Positions 8,388 to 16,721 of a DNA stretch of 44,700 nt are shown piece by piece. The stretch comes from Candidatus Zhuqueibacterota bacterium (GTDB lineage: Bacteria; Zhuqueibacterota; Zhuqueibacteria; Thermofontimicrobiales; Sulfurfontimicrobiaceae). The translations under genes were made by a program, and so were the position numbers. The DNA is taken from assembly GCA_016927835.1 (NCBI GenBank), contig JAFGMA010000059.1, positions 1-44,700 of the forward strand, read 5' to 3'. Numbering within the stretch: position 1 is the stretch's first letter; every line of letters starts with the position of its first letter. Under the pieces are notes generated by a model that searched no databases, was not told the origin of the DNA, and worked only from the letters and a program-made list of their open reading frames with translations.

Positions 8388-9426
8388 ATCGTCTTTTGGT
8401 CTGGGTACCGTGGCGCTATTGTCAAATTCAGTCTCGCGTTCGATTTGCGCCGAGAATCCCACGGGCGAAAAAGGCGCTGGTGCCAAAGAAATACCGGATG
8501 AAAATAATCACGCATCAGAGCTGGGTCAGGGCTGGAAAGTGCGCCCGTGCCTTACATTGGAAAAAGATTCGCTTACCACCCTGGCGGAAATCGATGGTCC
8601 GGGCACCATCACGCATATCTGGATCACATGCGATCCGAAAGCTTATCGGAATTGTATCATTCGATTCTATTGGGATAATGAGCCGGAGCCGTCGGTGGAA
8701 ACGCCACTGGGAGACCTGTTTTGCAACGGTCATGCGATGCGCTGCAAAATCAATTCATTGCCGATTGCAGTCAATCCCAACGGCGGATTCAACTCATACT
8801 TTCCGATGCCCTTTCGAAAAGCCGCCAAAATTACCATCGAAAATCAAATGAATGAAAAGCTCGACGGATTCTTTTACCAGTTTGATTACTCGTTGGGCGA
8901 CATTCCGGCGAATGCAGCTTATTTTCACGCGCAATGGTGCCGGGAAAATACGGTAAAATTCAAGCGCGAATATACCATCCTCGACGGGGTAAAGGGCAAA
9001 GGGCAATATGTGGGCACGTACATGGCGTGGGCACAATTATCCAATGGCTGGTGGGGCGAAGGCGAAATTAAATTTTACCTGGACGGCGATAAACAATTCC
9101 CGACAATTTGCGGCACAGGCACTGAAGATTATTTTGGCGGGGCGTGGTGTTTCGGCGATACCTATTCCACTCCGTTTTTGGGGTATCCGCTTTGGCATAA
9201 AAAGGAAGGCGAGGTTACACGGCATGGTTTGTATCGCTGGCATCTTATGGATCCAATCCGCTTTGAAAAAGAATTGCGGGTGACGATGCAAGACCTCGGA
9301 TGGAATGAACGCGGTAAGCTCTTTCCGCTGACTGACGATATCAGTTCAGTAGCCTACTGGTACCAGACGGAGCCGCATGCTGCCTTCCCCGAGCTCCCTC
9401 CTGCCCCGGAACGCTGGCCCCGATAA
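8371..9426 (+). CDS. GH172 (DUF2961) family glycoside hydrolase
   Basis: About 351 residues. The family core is clear: IDGPGTITHIWIT near residue 72, PLGDLFCNGH near 112, NPNGGFNSYFPMPF near 133, and WWGEGEIKFYLDGD followed by CGTGTEDYFGGAW near 225-255. DUF2961 proteins form family GH172, with characterised alpha-D-fructofuranosidase, difructose-anhydride and D-arabinofuranosidase activities; the catalytic glutamates are expected in the last two motifs. There is no signal peptide, so a cytoplasmic enzyme acting on imported oligosaccharide is likely. GGAGG at 8361-8365 favours the second of two adjacent ATGs (8371). It ends the operon and converges on the NifX-type gene with 5 bases between them. 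Confidence 0.88.
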   Translation: MQQNFESSFGLGTVALLSNSVSRSICAENPTGEKGAGAKEIPDENNHASELGQGWKVRPCLTLEKDSLTTLAEIDGPGTITHIWITCDPKAYRNCIIRFYWDNEPEPSVETPLGDLFCNGHAMRCKINSLPIAVNPNGGFNSYFPMPFRKAAKITIENQMNEKLDGFFYQFDYSLGDIPANAAYFHAQWCRENTVKFKREYTILDGVKGKGQYVGTYMAWAQLSNGWWGEGEIKFYLDGDKQFPTICGTGTEDYFGGAWCFGDTYSTPFLGYPLWHKKEGEVTRHGLYRWHLMDPIRFEKELRVTMQDLGWNERGKLFPLTDDISSVAYWYQTEPHAAFPELPPAPERWPR

Positions 9427-9431
9427 TCGCA

Positions 9432-9752
9432 TCACTTTTGATCTTTCAAATAAGCATCGATAACATCCTTGACTGTCCCTGAGTAACCGGTGACGATTTT
9501 GACCCCAGCCGAATTCAGGGCAGTCTCCGCATTGCCACCAACTCTGCCGGTGATCACCACCTCAGCGCCCTGCTGCACAATTTCCCGCGATGCCGCAGGT
9601 CCGGCACCGCCCGACAATTCCGAAGCCGGATTCGAGAAAGCAGTAAATTTCATCGTTTCCGAATCTACAATCACAAAGTATGCACATCTTCCGAATCGCG
9701 GTTCAAGTTGCGCATTCATCGAACCACCAGTTGCCGACACTGCTATTTTCAT
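9432..9752 (-). CDS. NifX/NifB-type dinitrogenase cofactor-binding domain protein
   Basis: 106 residues, a single NifX/NafY-like domain. MKIAVSATGG at the start, LEPRFGRCAYFVIVD (near 17-31), the GAGPAASREIVQQGAEVVITG segment in parts and the closing GVKIVTGYSGTVKDVIDAY match the small stand-alone proteins of this family. In diazotrophs it carries FeMo-cofactor precursors; small orphan copies occur in many anaerobes without nitrogenase and probably bind an iron-sulfur or metal cluster. No nif genes are nearby. GGGAG lies 9 bases before the ATG. Confidence 0.88.
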   Translation of the reverse strand: MKIAVSATGGSMNAQLEPRFGRCAYFVIVDSETMKFTAFSNPASELSGGAGPAASREIVQQGAEVVITGRVGGNAETALNSAGVKIVTGYSGTVKDVIDAYLKDQK

Positions 9753-10056
9753 GTTTAAATCTCCCTGTTTTTTATTCGGTTATTTGTCTGCTCGCTGCGC
9801 TGTGGACAATTCTGCATCAGCTCACTTTGGTGAAGGAATGCAGAAAAATCAGGATTTTCAGTTACGTATCTAATCAAATCCAATGCCAATCGTTTACGTG
9901 AAAATGTATCGCTTTTAATATTAAAAGCTTAACTTCATTTTGTCGCGCCCGGATAAGACGATACAATTATTTTTCAGGGTCACACTGCACCCAACATTTT
10001 TTTAAATTGGGTGCAAAATGCGCTTAAGCTCATCAGGCAGTTTTGTGTTTTTTCTC
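9753..10056. other. intergenic region with repeat motif and hairpin
   Basis: 304 bases without a supported gene. It contains GCCCGGATAAGACGATA...TTTCAGGGT (9947-9980), which recurs at 35715-35747, and a perfect 8-bp hairpin GCACCCAA / TTGGGTGC (9987-9994 and 10007-10014). The hairpin lies 43 bases downstream of the 700-residue gene on the minus strand, but no U-run follows it on that strand. Confidence 0.5.
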
Positions 10057-12159
10057 TCAGCCTATTTCCACCAGCGCATAATCCTCAATCAATCGGGGAT
10101 CAATCGTTAGCGAGACTGTGCTCGCGTTAGCCTTGATCTCGAGCGGCACGCCTTCCCATTGGTGCAAGCTGTAGAGCGTAGCACGGCTCAAGCGAAGCTC
10201 AGAAAGATGCCCGTGCAGCTTCACTTCTATATTTATCGCTGGTTTGCCAGCATGCGACGGAAACGGTATCAGATCGCTGTGCCCGACTTTTGATTCTGCA
10301 CGAACATTCAGCGTTTCAGAGGCATTCACCAAGTGCACCACCAGCGATTTTGAATCTTCAGCGATGAAGGCAGTTACAATCACGCCACCCGGGCAATTTT
10401 CTATCTTGAAGTTTGCATCCTCTGCCAGCAGCGTGGCTAAAAATTCGACTGCCTGCCGACGCGCTTGCAAATCGCTTTCGCCAAGCGGTGCAAAGGGCAC
10501 TTTGAATTCATAAGGCTGCCAGCGATCGGCGTTATGGCATCGTTCAACATCACCCACTGCAAAATCAATGGCGGCTAAAATTAATTTTCCTCTCTGTATG
10601 GGAATCGTCTGGGTGGCAGCGCCATCCGCTTTATTCTTGAAATGCGGCGTATCCCAGAGCTTGCTTAATGAATCTGCACGTCTTGACTCACCACTTTCAT
10701 CCAGAGAGCCGGAATTGCCGCTCCAGACCAGTGTACCGCCGTTAGCAACAAATCGCCTGAATTCGACAATTTCTTCTTCGGAAAGGATCGCGATTTCATT
10801 TAAGACGATGATTTTATAAGCGGATAACCAATTCAATTCTTCTTTTTGGAATAAATCAAACGGAATGCAATTCATGTAACACGCCATCATCCACGATTTC
10901 ATGGCACGCAAGCTGCGCGAATTAACATGTTGATAGAGCTCCCGATTCCAGCGCGAATCATAGAAACCAATTTGCGCGATTCGGACCGGATTCCTGAGCA
11001 ATCTTGCGTGCCGGCGCTCAAAATCGCGCAGTGTTTTTTCATACTGGTTCATGCTTTTACCTTCGGGGGTTGCCAGGTAGCTGACACCCCAGCTTTGCGC
11101 CAATCCCCAGCAAAAACGCATGCTATCGGAACGATCTGGATAAAACATATTCATCGCCGGAATATTTCGCCGGCGCCCCACTGCAAAGCGATGCATTGTT
11201 TCGAGCGCCCAATCAGCCCAGCAATAGCGAATGATCGATGAAAAACAGGATTCCTGAAAAATCCAGTCAAGATGCGGCAGTGTTTCCAGCGAATACGAGG
11301 TGGGATTGTTGTTAAGCGCATGCGAGACATAGTTGGGTCGCAACAGGCGCCTCCCCAGGGATTCGTAATGCTCCTTGACCGAACGATGAAAATCTTCATT
11401 TGATCTCAGCTTGAAATCGAGCCAGGCGCGGAACGAGGGTTCTTCATAATTTCCGTGCCAATATTCCCAATCCCTGCCGGGCGGGGGTAATTCTGCCCCG
11501 GTTTTTTCACGGAAACGCTGGCGACAATGCGTGCAGGCGCAGGCGTGCCCCTCTCCAAACCATTGCACATCGTCGGTCATGATGCCGTCGATTCCGATTT
11601 GGTAGAGCGTTTCCAGATAGCTGAGATATGCCCGGCGATAATCCGGATTATTGAAGCACAAACACCAGCCGCGATAGTTCGATCGCGCCCATTTTCCGGT
11701 TCTGCCATCGATTTGGCGGAAGGATGACAATGATTTTCCATCGATGATAATCGGATCCGCGTCGCAATCGTATCGCAAGTATGCCCAACTCTGGCGAGAA
11801 GAACCCCTGACGTGAAGTATCCGATCCATATATTCGTCATCACCCTCATCCAGCGGATTGAAGGTGAGATGCGATGAATGGTGCTCGGTGACGTAAATGC
11901 CATAGCGGTGGCAGGCACGCACAATTTTAGCCAGCACATTGGTCAGCAATTCCCAATGCCGACGGAACGACCAGCGAAAATGCGTGCAACTGAAAGTAAT
12001 CACGTGATTGATTCCGGCATGCGCCATTGATTCGGCTTTGCGATTCAAATCATCTTCGCTGTCGTGAAAAATTTCCTGATCGTTGTACCAGAAAAATCCG
12101 AATCGGGCATCCCAGGGATTTTCAGGATGCGGGAGCGGGCTATTAAGATCAATGGGCAT
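10057..12159 (-). CDS. TIM-barrel glycoside-hydrolase-like protein (GHL6 / beta-galactosidase-trimerisation type)
   Basis: 700 residues, no signal peptide. The N-terminal 400 residues look like a TIM barrel of the hypothetical glycosyl hydrolase type: FHDSEDDLNRKAESMAHAG (31-49), GIYVTEHHSSH (87-97), and IDGIMTDDVQW (190-200) followed by a Cys cluster CACTHC (207-212). The middle region (LNEIAILSEEEIVEFRRFV, then GGTLVWSGNSG) resembles the Rossmann-like trimerisation domain of GH42-type enzymes. The C-terminus is beta-rich. The candidate catalytic acids are the paired Asp at 196-197, but this is inference. The ATG has GGAG 10 bases upstream. It is downstream of the DHS-like and GH38 genes, separated by a MITE-like repeat. 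The substrate is unknown. Confidence 0.62.
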   Translation of the reverse strand: MPIDLNSPLPHPENPWDARFGFFWYNDQEIFHDSEDDLNRKAESMAHAGINHVITFSCTHFRWSFRRHWELLTNVLAKIVRACHRYGIYVTEHHSSHLTFNPLDEGDDEYMDRILHVRGSSRQSWAYLRYDCDADPIIIDGKSLSSFRQIDGRTGKWARSNYRGWCLCFNNPDYRRAYLSYLETLYQIGIDGIMTDDVQWFGEGHACACTHCRQRFREKTGAELPPPGRDWEYWHGNYEEPSFRAWLDFKLRSNEDFHRSVKEHYESLGRRLLRPNYVSHALNNNPTSYSLETLPHLDWIFQESCFSSIIRYCWADWALETMHRFAVGRRRNIPAMNMFYPDRSDSMRFCWGLAQSWGVSYLATPEGKSMNQYEKTLRDFERRHARLLRNPVRIAQIGFYDSRWNRELYQHVNSRSLRAMKSWMMACYMNCIPFDLFQKEELNWLSAYKIIVLNEIAILSEEEIVEFRRFVANGGTLVWSGNSGSLDESGESRRADSLSKLWDTPHFKNKADGAATQTIPIQRGKLILAAIDFAVGDVERCHNADRWQPYEFKVPFAPLGESDLQARRQAVEFLATLLAEDANFKIENCPGGVIVTAFIAEDSKSLVVHLVNASETLNVRAESKVGHSDLIPFPSHAGKPAINIEVKLHGHLSELRLSRATLYSLHQWEGVPLEIKANASTVSLTIDPRLIEDYALVEIG

Positions 12160-12523
12160 GGTGGCTTTTCTCCATATTTAAAAATGATGGATAAAATACG
12201 ATATTTATTGATCGGATGCAAAATGTTTGGAGGGAAATCGAAAAAATCATGGAGTTCTGCAACATAGCCATTTCAACAATTTATCATGGTTCGACTCCGC
12301 GCGCTATGAATTCATTATGACTATATTTTTTGTCGCTTAAGCGAATCTTCATCCTGAGCGCAGTCGAAGGATGAATTGGCTTGTGAGCTATTTTGCAGCT
12401 ATCCTGAAAAGCATCAGGCAGCGAGGTGCAAATCCTTTAGCCGAAATTCGGATTTTGCAGGCGAAACCACGTTTCGATAAGCACGATGCCAACACTTTTA
12501 TTAGTTTGTAAAACTGGTGAAAT
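12160..12523. other. intergenic region holding the second MITE-like element
   Basis: 364 bases between two minus-strand genes. About 140 bases are the repeat element. The remaining flanks show no ribosome binding site plus reading frame that I can support. Confidence 0.5.
12257..12398. repeat. MITE-like element, copy 2 (~142 bp)
   Basis: The terminal inverted repeats are CTGCAACATAGCC (12257-12269) and, at the right end, GAGCTATTTTGCAG (12385-12398). The internal arms are at 12284-12310 (TTCGACTCCGCGCG core) and 12348-12374 (TGAGCGCAGTCGAA core). The layout, spacing and sequence match copy 1 at 4097-4242. It sits between the DHS-like gene and the 700-residue glycosidase-like gene. Confidence 0.7.
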
Positions 12524-13681
12524 TCACTCCCCCAACTGCATCGCCTTGCCCCGCGCTTTCCAGCCGTCAGTTGCTTCAATCCCTTCCAGTTTCTGGAGCA
12601 GACGCAGCAGGAAGTCGCGGTTGTCCGCGGAAAGGTAGCGCATGGTGCCTCCCATTCGGGCAAATGATTTGCAGTAGCGCAGGTAATAGTCGGGATTATC
12701 TTCCGGCGGCTCTCCTTTCGACCAGTCCCATTGGGATTTCTGCAAATCTACGATAAACATATAGTGCGAATCCAGGTGTTCGCCGCGCTGTATTCTGAGA
12801 TTCTGGGTCATTGAAAGCGATTTTTCGAAAATCATCGGCGACATCACCGCGGAGCCCACTGAGAGATAGACACCATTTTCCAGGTTAGCCACATTTTGCG
12901 CGAACACCAGAAAATCCCGCTGTGCCGCACGCCCGATTGCTGCAACATGATTCATGGGGTGGCAATAGATGATATCGTGTCCCACCATGGGATGGCTCGT
13001 GAACGGCACATTCAGTTTGTACATATTGGATTGCAAACCAAATTGCTTATGCGGATGCGGTACGCGCATGCGTCCCGGTTCAAGTTCGAACTGGCGCACT
13101 TTGAGCAGCAAATCAGCCGCTGCCGCTGCTTTGTCCGGATCCGATTGCAGATTTTCTTCGACCGCCGCTACCAAATCCGCTTCCGACGGGATGTCTGCAC
13201 CTTCCGTCTCCACAAATTTGCCCACAGATTCGCCGTAGCCCAATCCTTCCCAGGCACCGACATTGAGTGCCAGATTGAGATAGAATCCCGTTTCCTGCCA
13301 GATGCCAAATTGACCCTGGTCAACATACAGCCTGACATCTTCGCTGGAGCAGCCCTGGTAAGCAAATTCCCAGTCATGGATAATCCCCGCGCCATTGGTT
13401 GCCAGGTGTGTGATCCAGCCGCGCTTCACCAATTCGATCAGCACCGGCGACAATCCGTTTTTGATTGCATGCGCGCCAAAGGTGAGCATCCGCGATGCAT
13501 TGGCAGCCCGCGCTTTTTGAAGGCACGCCACAACTTCATCGATTAATTTTTCCGCTTCCACCGAGAATGGGCGCGGTTTTGCTGTCGGCAAAATTCTATC
13601 CCGCTCGATCCAGGCTTTATGCTTGCGCTGATTCAGCGGTTTTATATTCAATTTAAATCGATCCATTTGGGGAAAAGGCAT
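12524..13681 (-). CDS. deoxyhypusine-synthase-like protein of unknown function
   Basis: About 385 residues. The segment THLATNGAGIIHDWE (92-105), followed by SSEDV (112-116), is the NAD-binding signature of the deoxyhypusine synthase fold. A further motif, TSHPMVGHDIIYCHP, lies in the second half. In true DHS a conserved Lys near the C-terminus carries the butylamine intermediate; here the corresponding area (SVGSAVMSPMIFEKS) does not show the usual motif, so another NAD-dependent reaction is likely. Bacteria lack hypusine, and bacterial DHS-like proteins are known for other amine chemistry. The ATG at 13681 has AAGGAG upstream and sits one base from the GH38 stop, so the two are probably co-translated. 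Confidence 0.6.
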   Translation of the reverse strand: MPFPQMDRFKLNIKPLNQRKHKAWIERDRILPTAKPRPFSVEAEKLIDEVVACLQKARAANASRMLTFGAHAIKNGLSPVLIELVKRGWITHLATNGAGIIHDWEFAYQGCSSEDVRLYVDQGQFGIWQETGFYLNLALNVGAWEGLGYGESVGKFVETEGADIPSEADLVAAVEENLQSDPDKAAAAADLLLKVRQFELEPGRMRVPHPHKQFGLQSNMYKLNVPFTSHPMVGHDIIYCHPMNHVAAIGRAAQRDFLVFAQNVANLENGVYLSVGSAVMSPMIFEKSLSMTQNLRIQRGEHLDSHYMFIVDLQKSQWDWSKGEPPEDNPDYYLRYCKSFARMGGTMRYLSADNRDFLLRLLQKLEGIEATDGWKARGKAMQLGE

Positions 13682-13682
13682 T

Positions 13683-16502
13683 TCAGTCTCCTTGGTTGGT
13701 GGGTTCAAACTCGATGGTCACGATTTTCTTTTTTCCAGCTTTGAACGGAATTTCATGACCATCCGCTTTCAATTCTTCCTGCCGTTCTTCATTCAAGTTG
13801 GTGAGCCAGGCGCGTTTCACTTTCGTGAATAGCCGCAGCTTGCCGGAAACAGTCTTTTGAGTGGGATTAAACATGCGAACAATATAGGTCTCTTCCCTGT
13901 CCTCCGCGCGCTTGAATGCGGTGAGTTGCATGGGCGATCCGCGCAACGGCGCATCTGCAATTTCTAGGAAGCTGGCAGATTTGGGCAACCTGCCCGCATG
14001 CGGACCGGCTTGCACCGGCTCTAGTGGCAGATTCAAATCTTCGGCTTGCTCGAACACAGCATTGCTCCAATCGCCGGCATGGGGAAAAATCGAGTATGAC
14101 CATTCCCAGTTTCCGATGCATTGCGAGCGTTGCATCTCCGGGTACACCTCCCACCTGCCGAAAATAGGTGCCTGCCGGAAGGTGAACGCTCGCAACAGGG
14201 TGATTGCCAGGGGACGATCAGCGGTATCCATGGCTTCGTATTCCCTGAGACCGGAATTGTTGAGAATTGCCAGCCCGTTTTTGCCATCGGTCATGTCAAC
14301 AAAGCGATACATTGGATATTGCGGATTGGGTTTGCCATAATAAGCATTACCCTGTTTCACGTGGATATCCCGGCTGATGACATCGAAACCGGCTTCTGCA
14401 TCGGTACGGTCGCACTTCAGGTGCGTCGGAAAAACCACGCGTAACCGATGGTTTTTACATGTATTTTCAAAAGAAGTTTTAACGTCAAGGCGTTTCGAGC
14501 CGGCTCTCAAAGTGAAGCGGCTGGTGACAATCATCTCACGCGTGCGCTCGGTGCGGGCTGTATGGACATCCGCCTCGGTGCGGAACTGATCGTCCAGTTC
14601 TTTGGTCAATCCTTCAGGTATTTGCAGCATATATTTCGCGCAGATCGTGGCGGAGAGCGGACCGGCTTCTTCCACTTCGATGCTGCACGGAAGTCCGAGC
14701 GACGTGATCGTTCGATTCTCATCCGGCTCCATGTGAATCCAGGAGTGCCCGGTTTCGCCAGTATCTTCAAGATAATGCAATCCGTAAAACCTATGACCGG
14801 TATCTTTATTGGTCAAATCCAGTGTGCCATTGAAATGAAATTCAGCTTTCAAATAGTCATTCTCCAGCGTTTGCCCAGCCGTCAACAGGGAGCTCGATTC
14901 AAACGCAAATTGCTTTTCCCGAACCAGGTGAAATGTTTTATATCCCAACGCCGGAATGTCATCAACCTGAATATGGCAATGAACGCGTTGCGTACTCAAT
15001 TCGATTGAAATATCCTGTAAATTGCGTATCAACACGCCGAAGGGAAATTGCTTTTTGAGTTGAATCCGTCCTGCAAATTTTCCGTCCGGAGATTGCACGC
15101 TGAATGCTTCATAGCCCATTTCAGCCGGCATATCGATCAAGCAGGAAATGACACCCTTCCGTGGAAACGGGCAGGAATTAAACACGGTGAGCACAGCATC
15201 TTTGGCATCGAGATCGGAATTGTCGATATTTATTTGCACATCCTGCATGCCGCGCCGGGTTAAACCGTCGCTTATCATGCTGCTTTGATCGAATCGGAAC
15301 AGGGAATCTTTTTCCATCTGATCGGTGCCGGCGCCGGTGATCGTATCGTGAGGATGATTCTGCAACAGCAGCTTCCAGGCTCGATCGAGCGCAGGTTTCA
15401 AATATTCACCACCGAGCATTTTGCGAATAGCGCTCCAGGGTTCAGCCTGCCGCTGCAATTTCACTTCGATGCTGTCATTCGCCTGTTTCAATGCCGGTCG
15501 CGCGCTGATGACGTCGCCATAAAGAAACGTCCATTTTCCGGTTGCACCCGGATCGCGGAATTCACCCTTCAGCACCACAGGATCCTTGACTTGCTTGCGC
15601 ATGGCATCCATGTATTCATCCAGATTGGAAAGTTTGATGTCATGCTCCGGCAAAAGCTTTTGACAGAGCTTCATAATTTCGGTTTCTTTGGGATCGGGAT
15701 CCGAGGAATCGAATCCCTGCATGCAGACATAATGATCGGTGGAGAAATGCTCGGATTCATCCTGCACCAACTTGAGCAATTGATCGCGGATGGGCGCATC
15801 ATTCCATTGCTTTTTATCTTTATCCAGAATGTAATAGTGCGCGCGCGGATATCTATCCGACGCCAGCCGAAACGGCGCTGCACCCCGGTCCCAATCATAT
15901 CGCTTGAAAACGTCATCGCTGCCATAGCGCAAAACCCGGTACACGTAAACATAATAGCTAAATCGGCTCATGGTTCCGAAACGCGAACCCATCAACCGAG
16001 AGCCATCGGGACCTTCCAGGATATATTCGCATTTGGGCGTATTGATACCGCGATAAAAAATAATGGTATCGATTCCGAAGCCATTGTAAATTTGCGGCAT
16101 CTGTGACGTTTGCCCGTAGCTGAACGGTGTATAGCCATTTTTCGAAACCTTGCCGAATGATTGCGCCACCCGATGCCCCACGAGGATATTCCGCACCAGC
16201 GATTCGCCACTGCAAATATATTCTTCGGGCAATGAATACCAGGGTCCGATGATCAGCCGCCCAGACTGAACATGTTTCGCGATCGTCGACCGTTTCTCCG
16301 GTCGGTAATCGAGGTAATCGTCCAGGCAGATCGTTTGTGCATCCAGCGTGAATGAGTGGAAATCGGGATCATTATCGAGCAGGTTCAGCAAATTATCCAT
16401 GAAATCCAGCAACAGCAACCGCGTCTCTTCGAAGGGGTACGCCCACTCTCTGTCCCAGTGGGAATTGCTGACAACGTGGATGGTTTTTCGGGTGTTCGGC
16501 AT
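13683..16502 (-). CDS. GH38 alpha-mannosidase family protein lacking the nucleophile Asp
   Basis: 939 residues, normal for GH38, with no signal peptide (cytoplasmic). HWDREW (15-20) supplies the zinc-binding His and Asp; NHPHDTITG (382-390) supplies the C-terminal zinc His; GFDSSDPDP lies at 263-271. Where family members have PDSFG with the Asp that is both nucleophile and zinc ligand, this protein reads GYTPFSYGQ (123-131), with Phe127 encoded by TTC. The surroundings (TSQMPQIYNGFG) are otherwise standard, so this is a real substitution and not a frameshift. Activity may be lost or altered. The beta-sandwich C-terminal half is intact. ATG has AGGAG upstream; the next gene starts at its stop codon. 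Confidence 0.88.
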   Translation of the reverse strand: MPNTRKTIHVVSNSHWDREWAYPFEETRLLLLDFMDNLLNLLDNDPDFHSFTLDAQTICLDDYLDYRPEKRSTIAKHVQSGRLIIGPWYSLPEEYICSGESLVRNILVGHRVAQSFGKVSKNGYTPFSYGQTSQMPQIYNGFGIDTIIFYRGINTPKCEYILEGPDGSRLMGSRFGTMSRFSYYVYVYRVLRYGSDDVFKRYDWDRGAAPFRLASDRYPRAHYYILDKDKKQWNDAPIRDQLLKLVQDESEHFSTDHYVCMQGFDSSDPDPKETEIMKLCQKLLPEHDIKLSNLDEYMDAMRKQVKDPVVLKGEFRDPGATGKWTFLYGDVISARPALKQANDSIEVKLQRQAEPWSAIRKMLGGEYLKPALDRAWKLLLQNHPHDTITGAGTDQMEKDSLFRFDQSSMISDGLTRRGMQDVQINIDNSDLDAKDAVLTVFNSCPFPRKGVISCLIDMPAEMGYEAFSVQSPDGKFAGRIQLKKQFPFGVLIRNLQDISIELSTQRVHCHIQVDDIPALGYKTFHLVREKQFAFESSSLLTAGQTLENDYLKAEFHFNGTLDLTNKDTGHRFYGLHYLEDTGETGHSWIHMEPDENRTITSLGLPCSIEVEEAGPLSATICAKYMLQIPEGLTKELDDQFRTEADVHTARTERTREMIVTSRFTLRAGSKRLDVKTSFENTCKNHRLRVVFPTHLKCDRTDAEAGFDVISRDIHVKQGNAYYGKPNPQYPMYRFVDMTDGKNGLAILNNSGLREYEAMDTADRPLAITLLRAFTFRQAPIFGRWEVYPEMQRSQCIGNWEWSYSIFPHAGDWSNAVFEQAEDLNLPLEPVQAGPHAGRLPKSASFLEIADAPLRGSPMQLTAFKRAEDREETYIVRMFNPTQKTVSGKLRLFTKVKRAWLTNLNEERQEELKADGHEIPFKAGKKKIVTIEFEPTNQGD

Positions 16503-16661
16503 GGTCTTTCTCCTGTAATTGAGTTTGTTCGCCCCGAATCCGTATTCGGAATGTTGTATCTGAATATGTGTATTTGCTGCTTAAACGCCGGAGCAGTGAA
16601 GCGCATCAAAAATAGTGTATTATTATTGTAAAATCGTTTTCGGATGTTCAATTCAGCAGAA

Positions 16662-16690
16662 AAAGTAACCAAATTTTTCAACAAGGTCAA
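16662..16690 (-). promoter_or_regulatory. possible promoter of the GH38/DHS-like operon
   Basis: On the minus strand TTGACC (16690-16685), a 17-base spacer and TACTTT (16667-16662) lie about 160 bases before the GH38 start. The -10 is weak, so this is tentative. Confidence 0.35.
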
Positions 16691-16721
16691 GTAAAAAATC
16701 GGGTAAAAAATTATACCTCGG

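Noticed and set aside
9432..9752. Evidence for nitrogen fixation
   Set aside because: A lone NifX-type domain is common in anaerobes without nitrogenase, and no nif structural or assembly gene is present.
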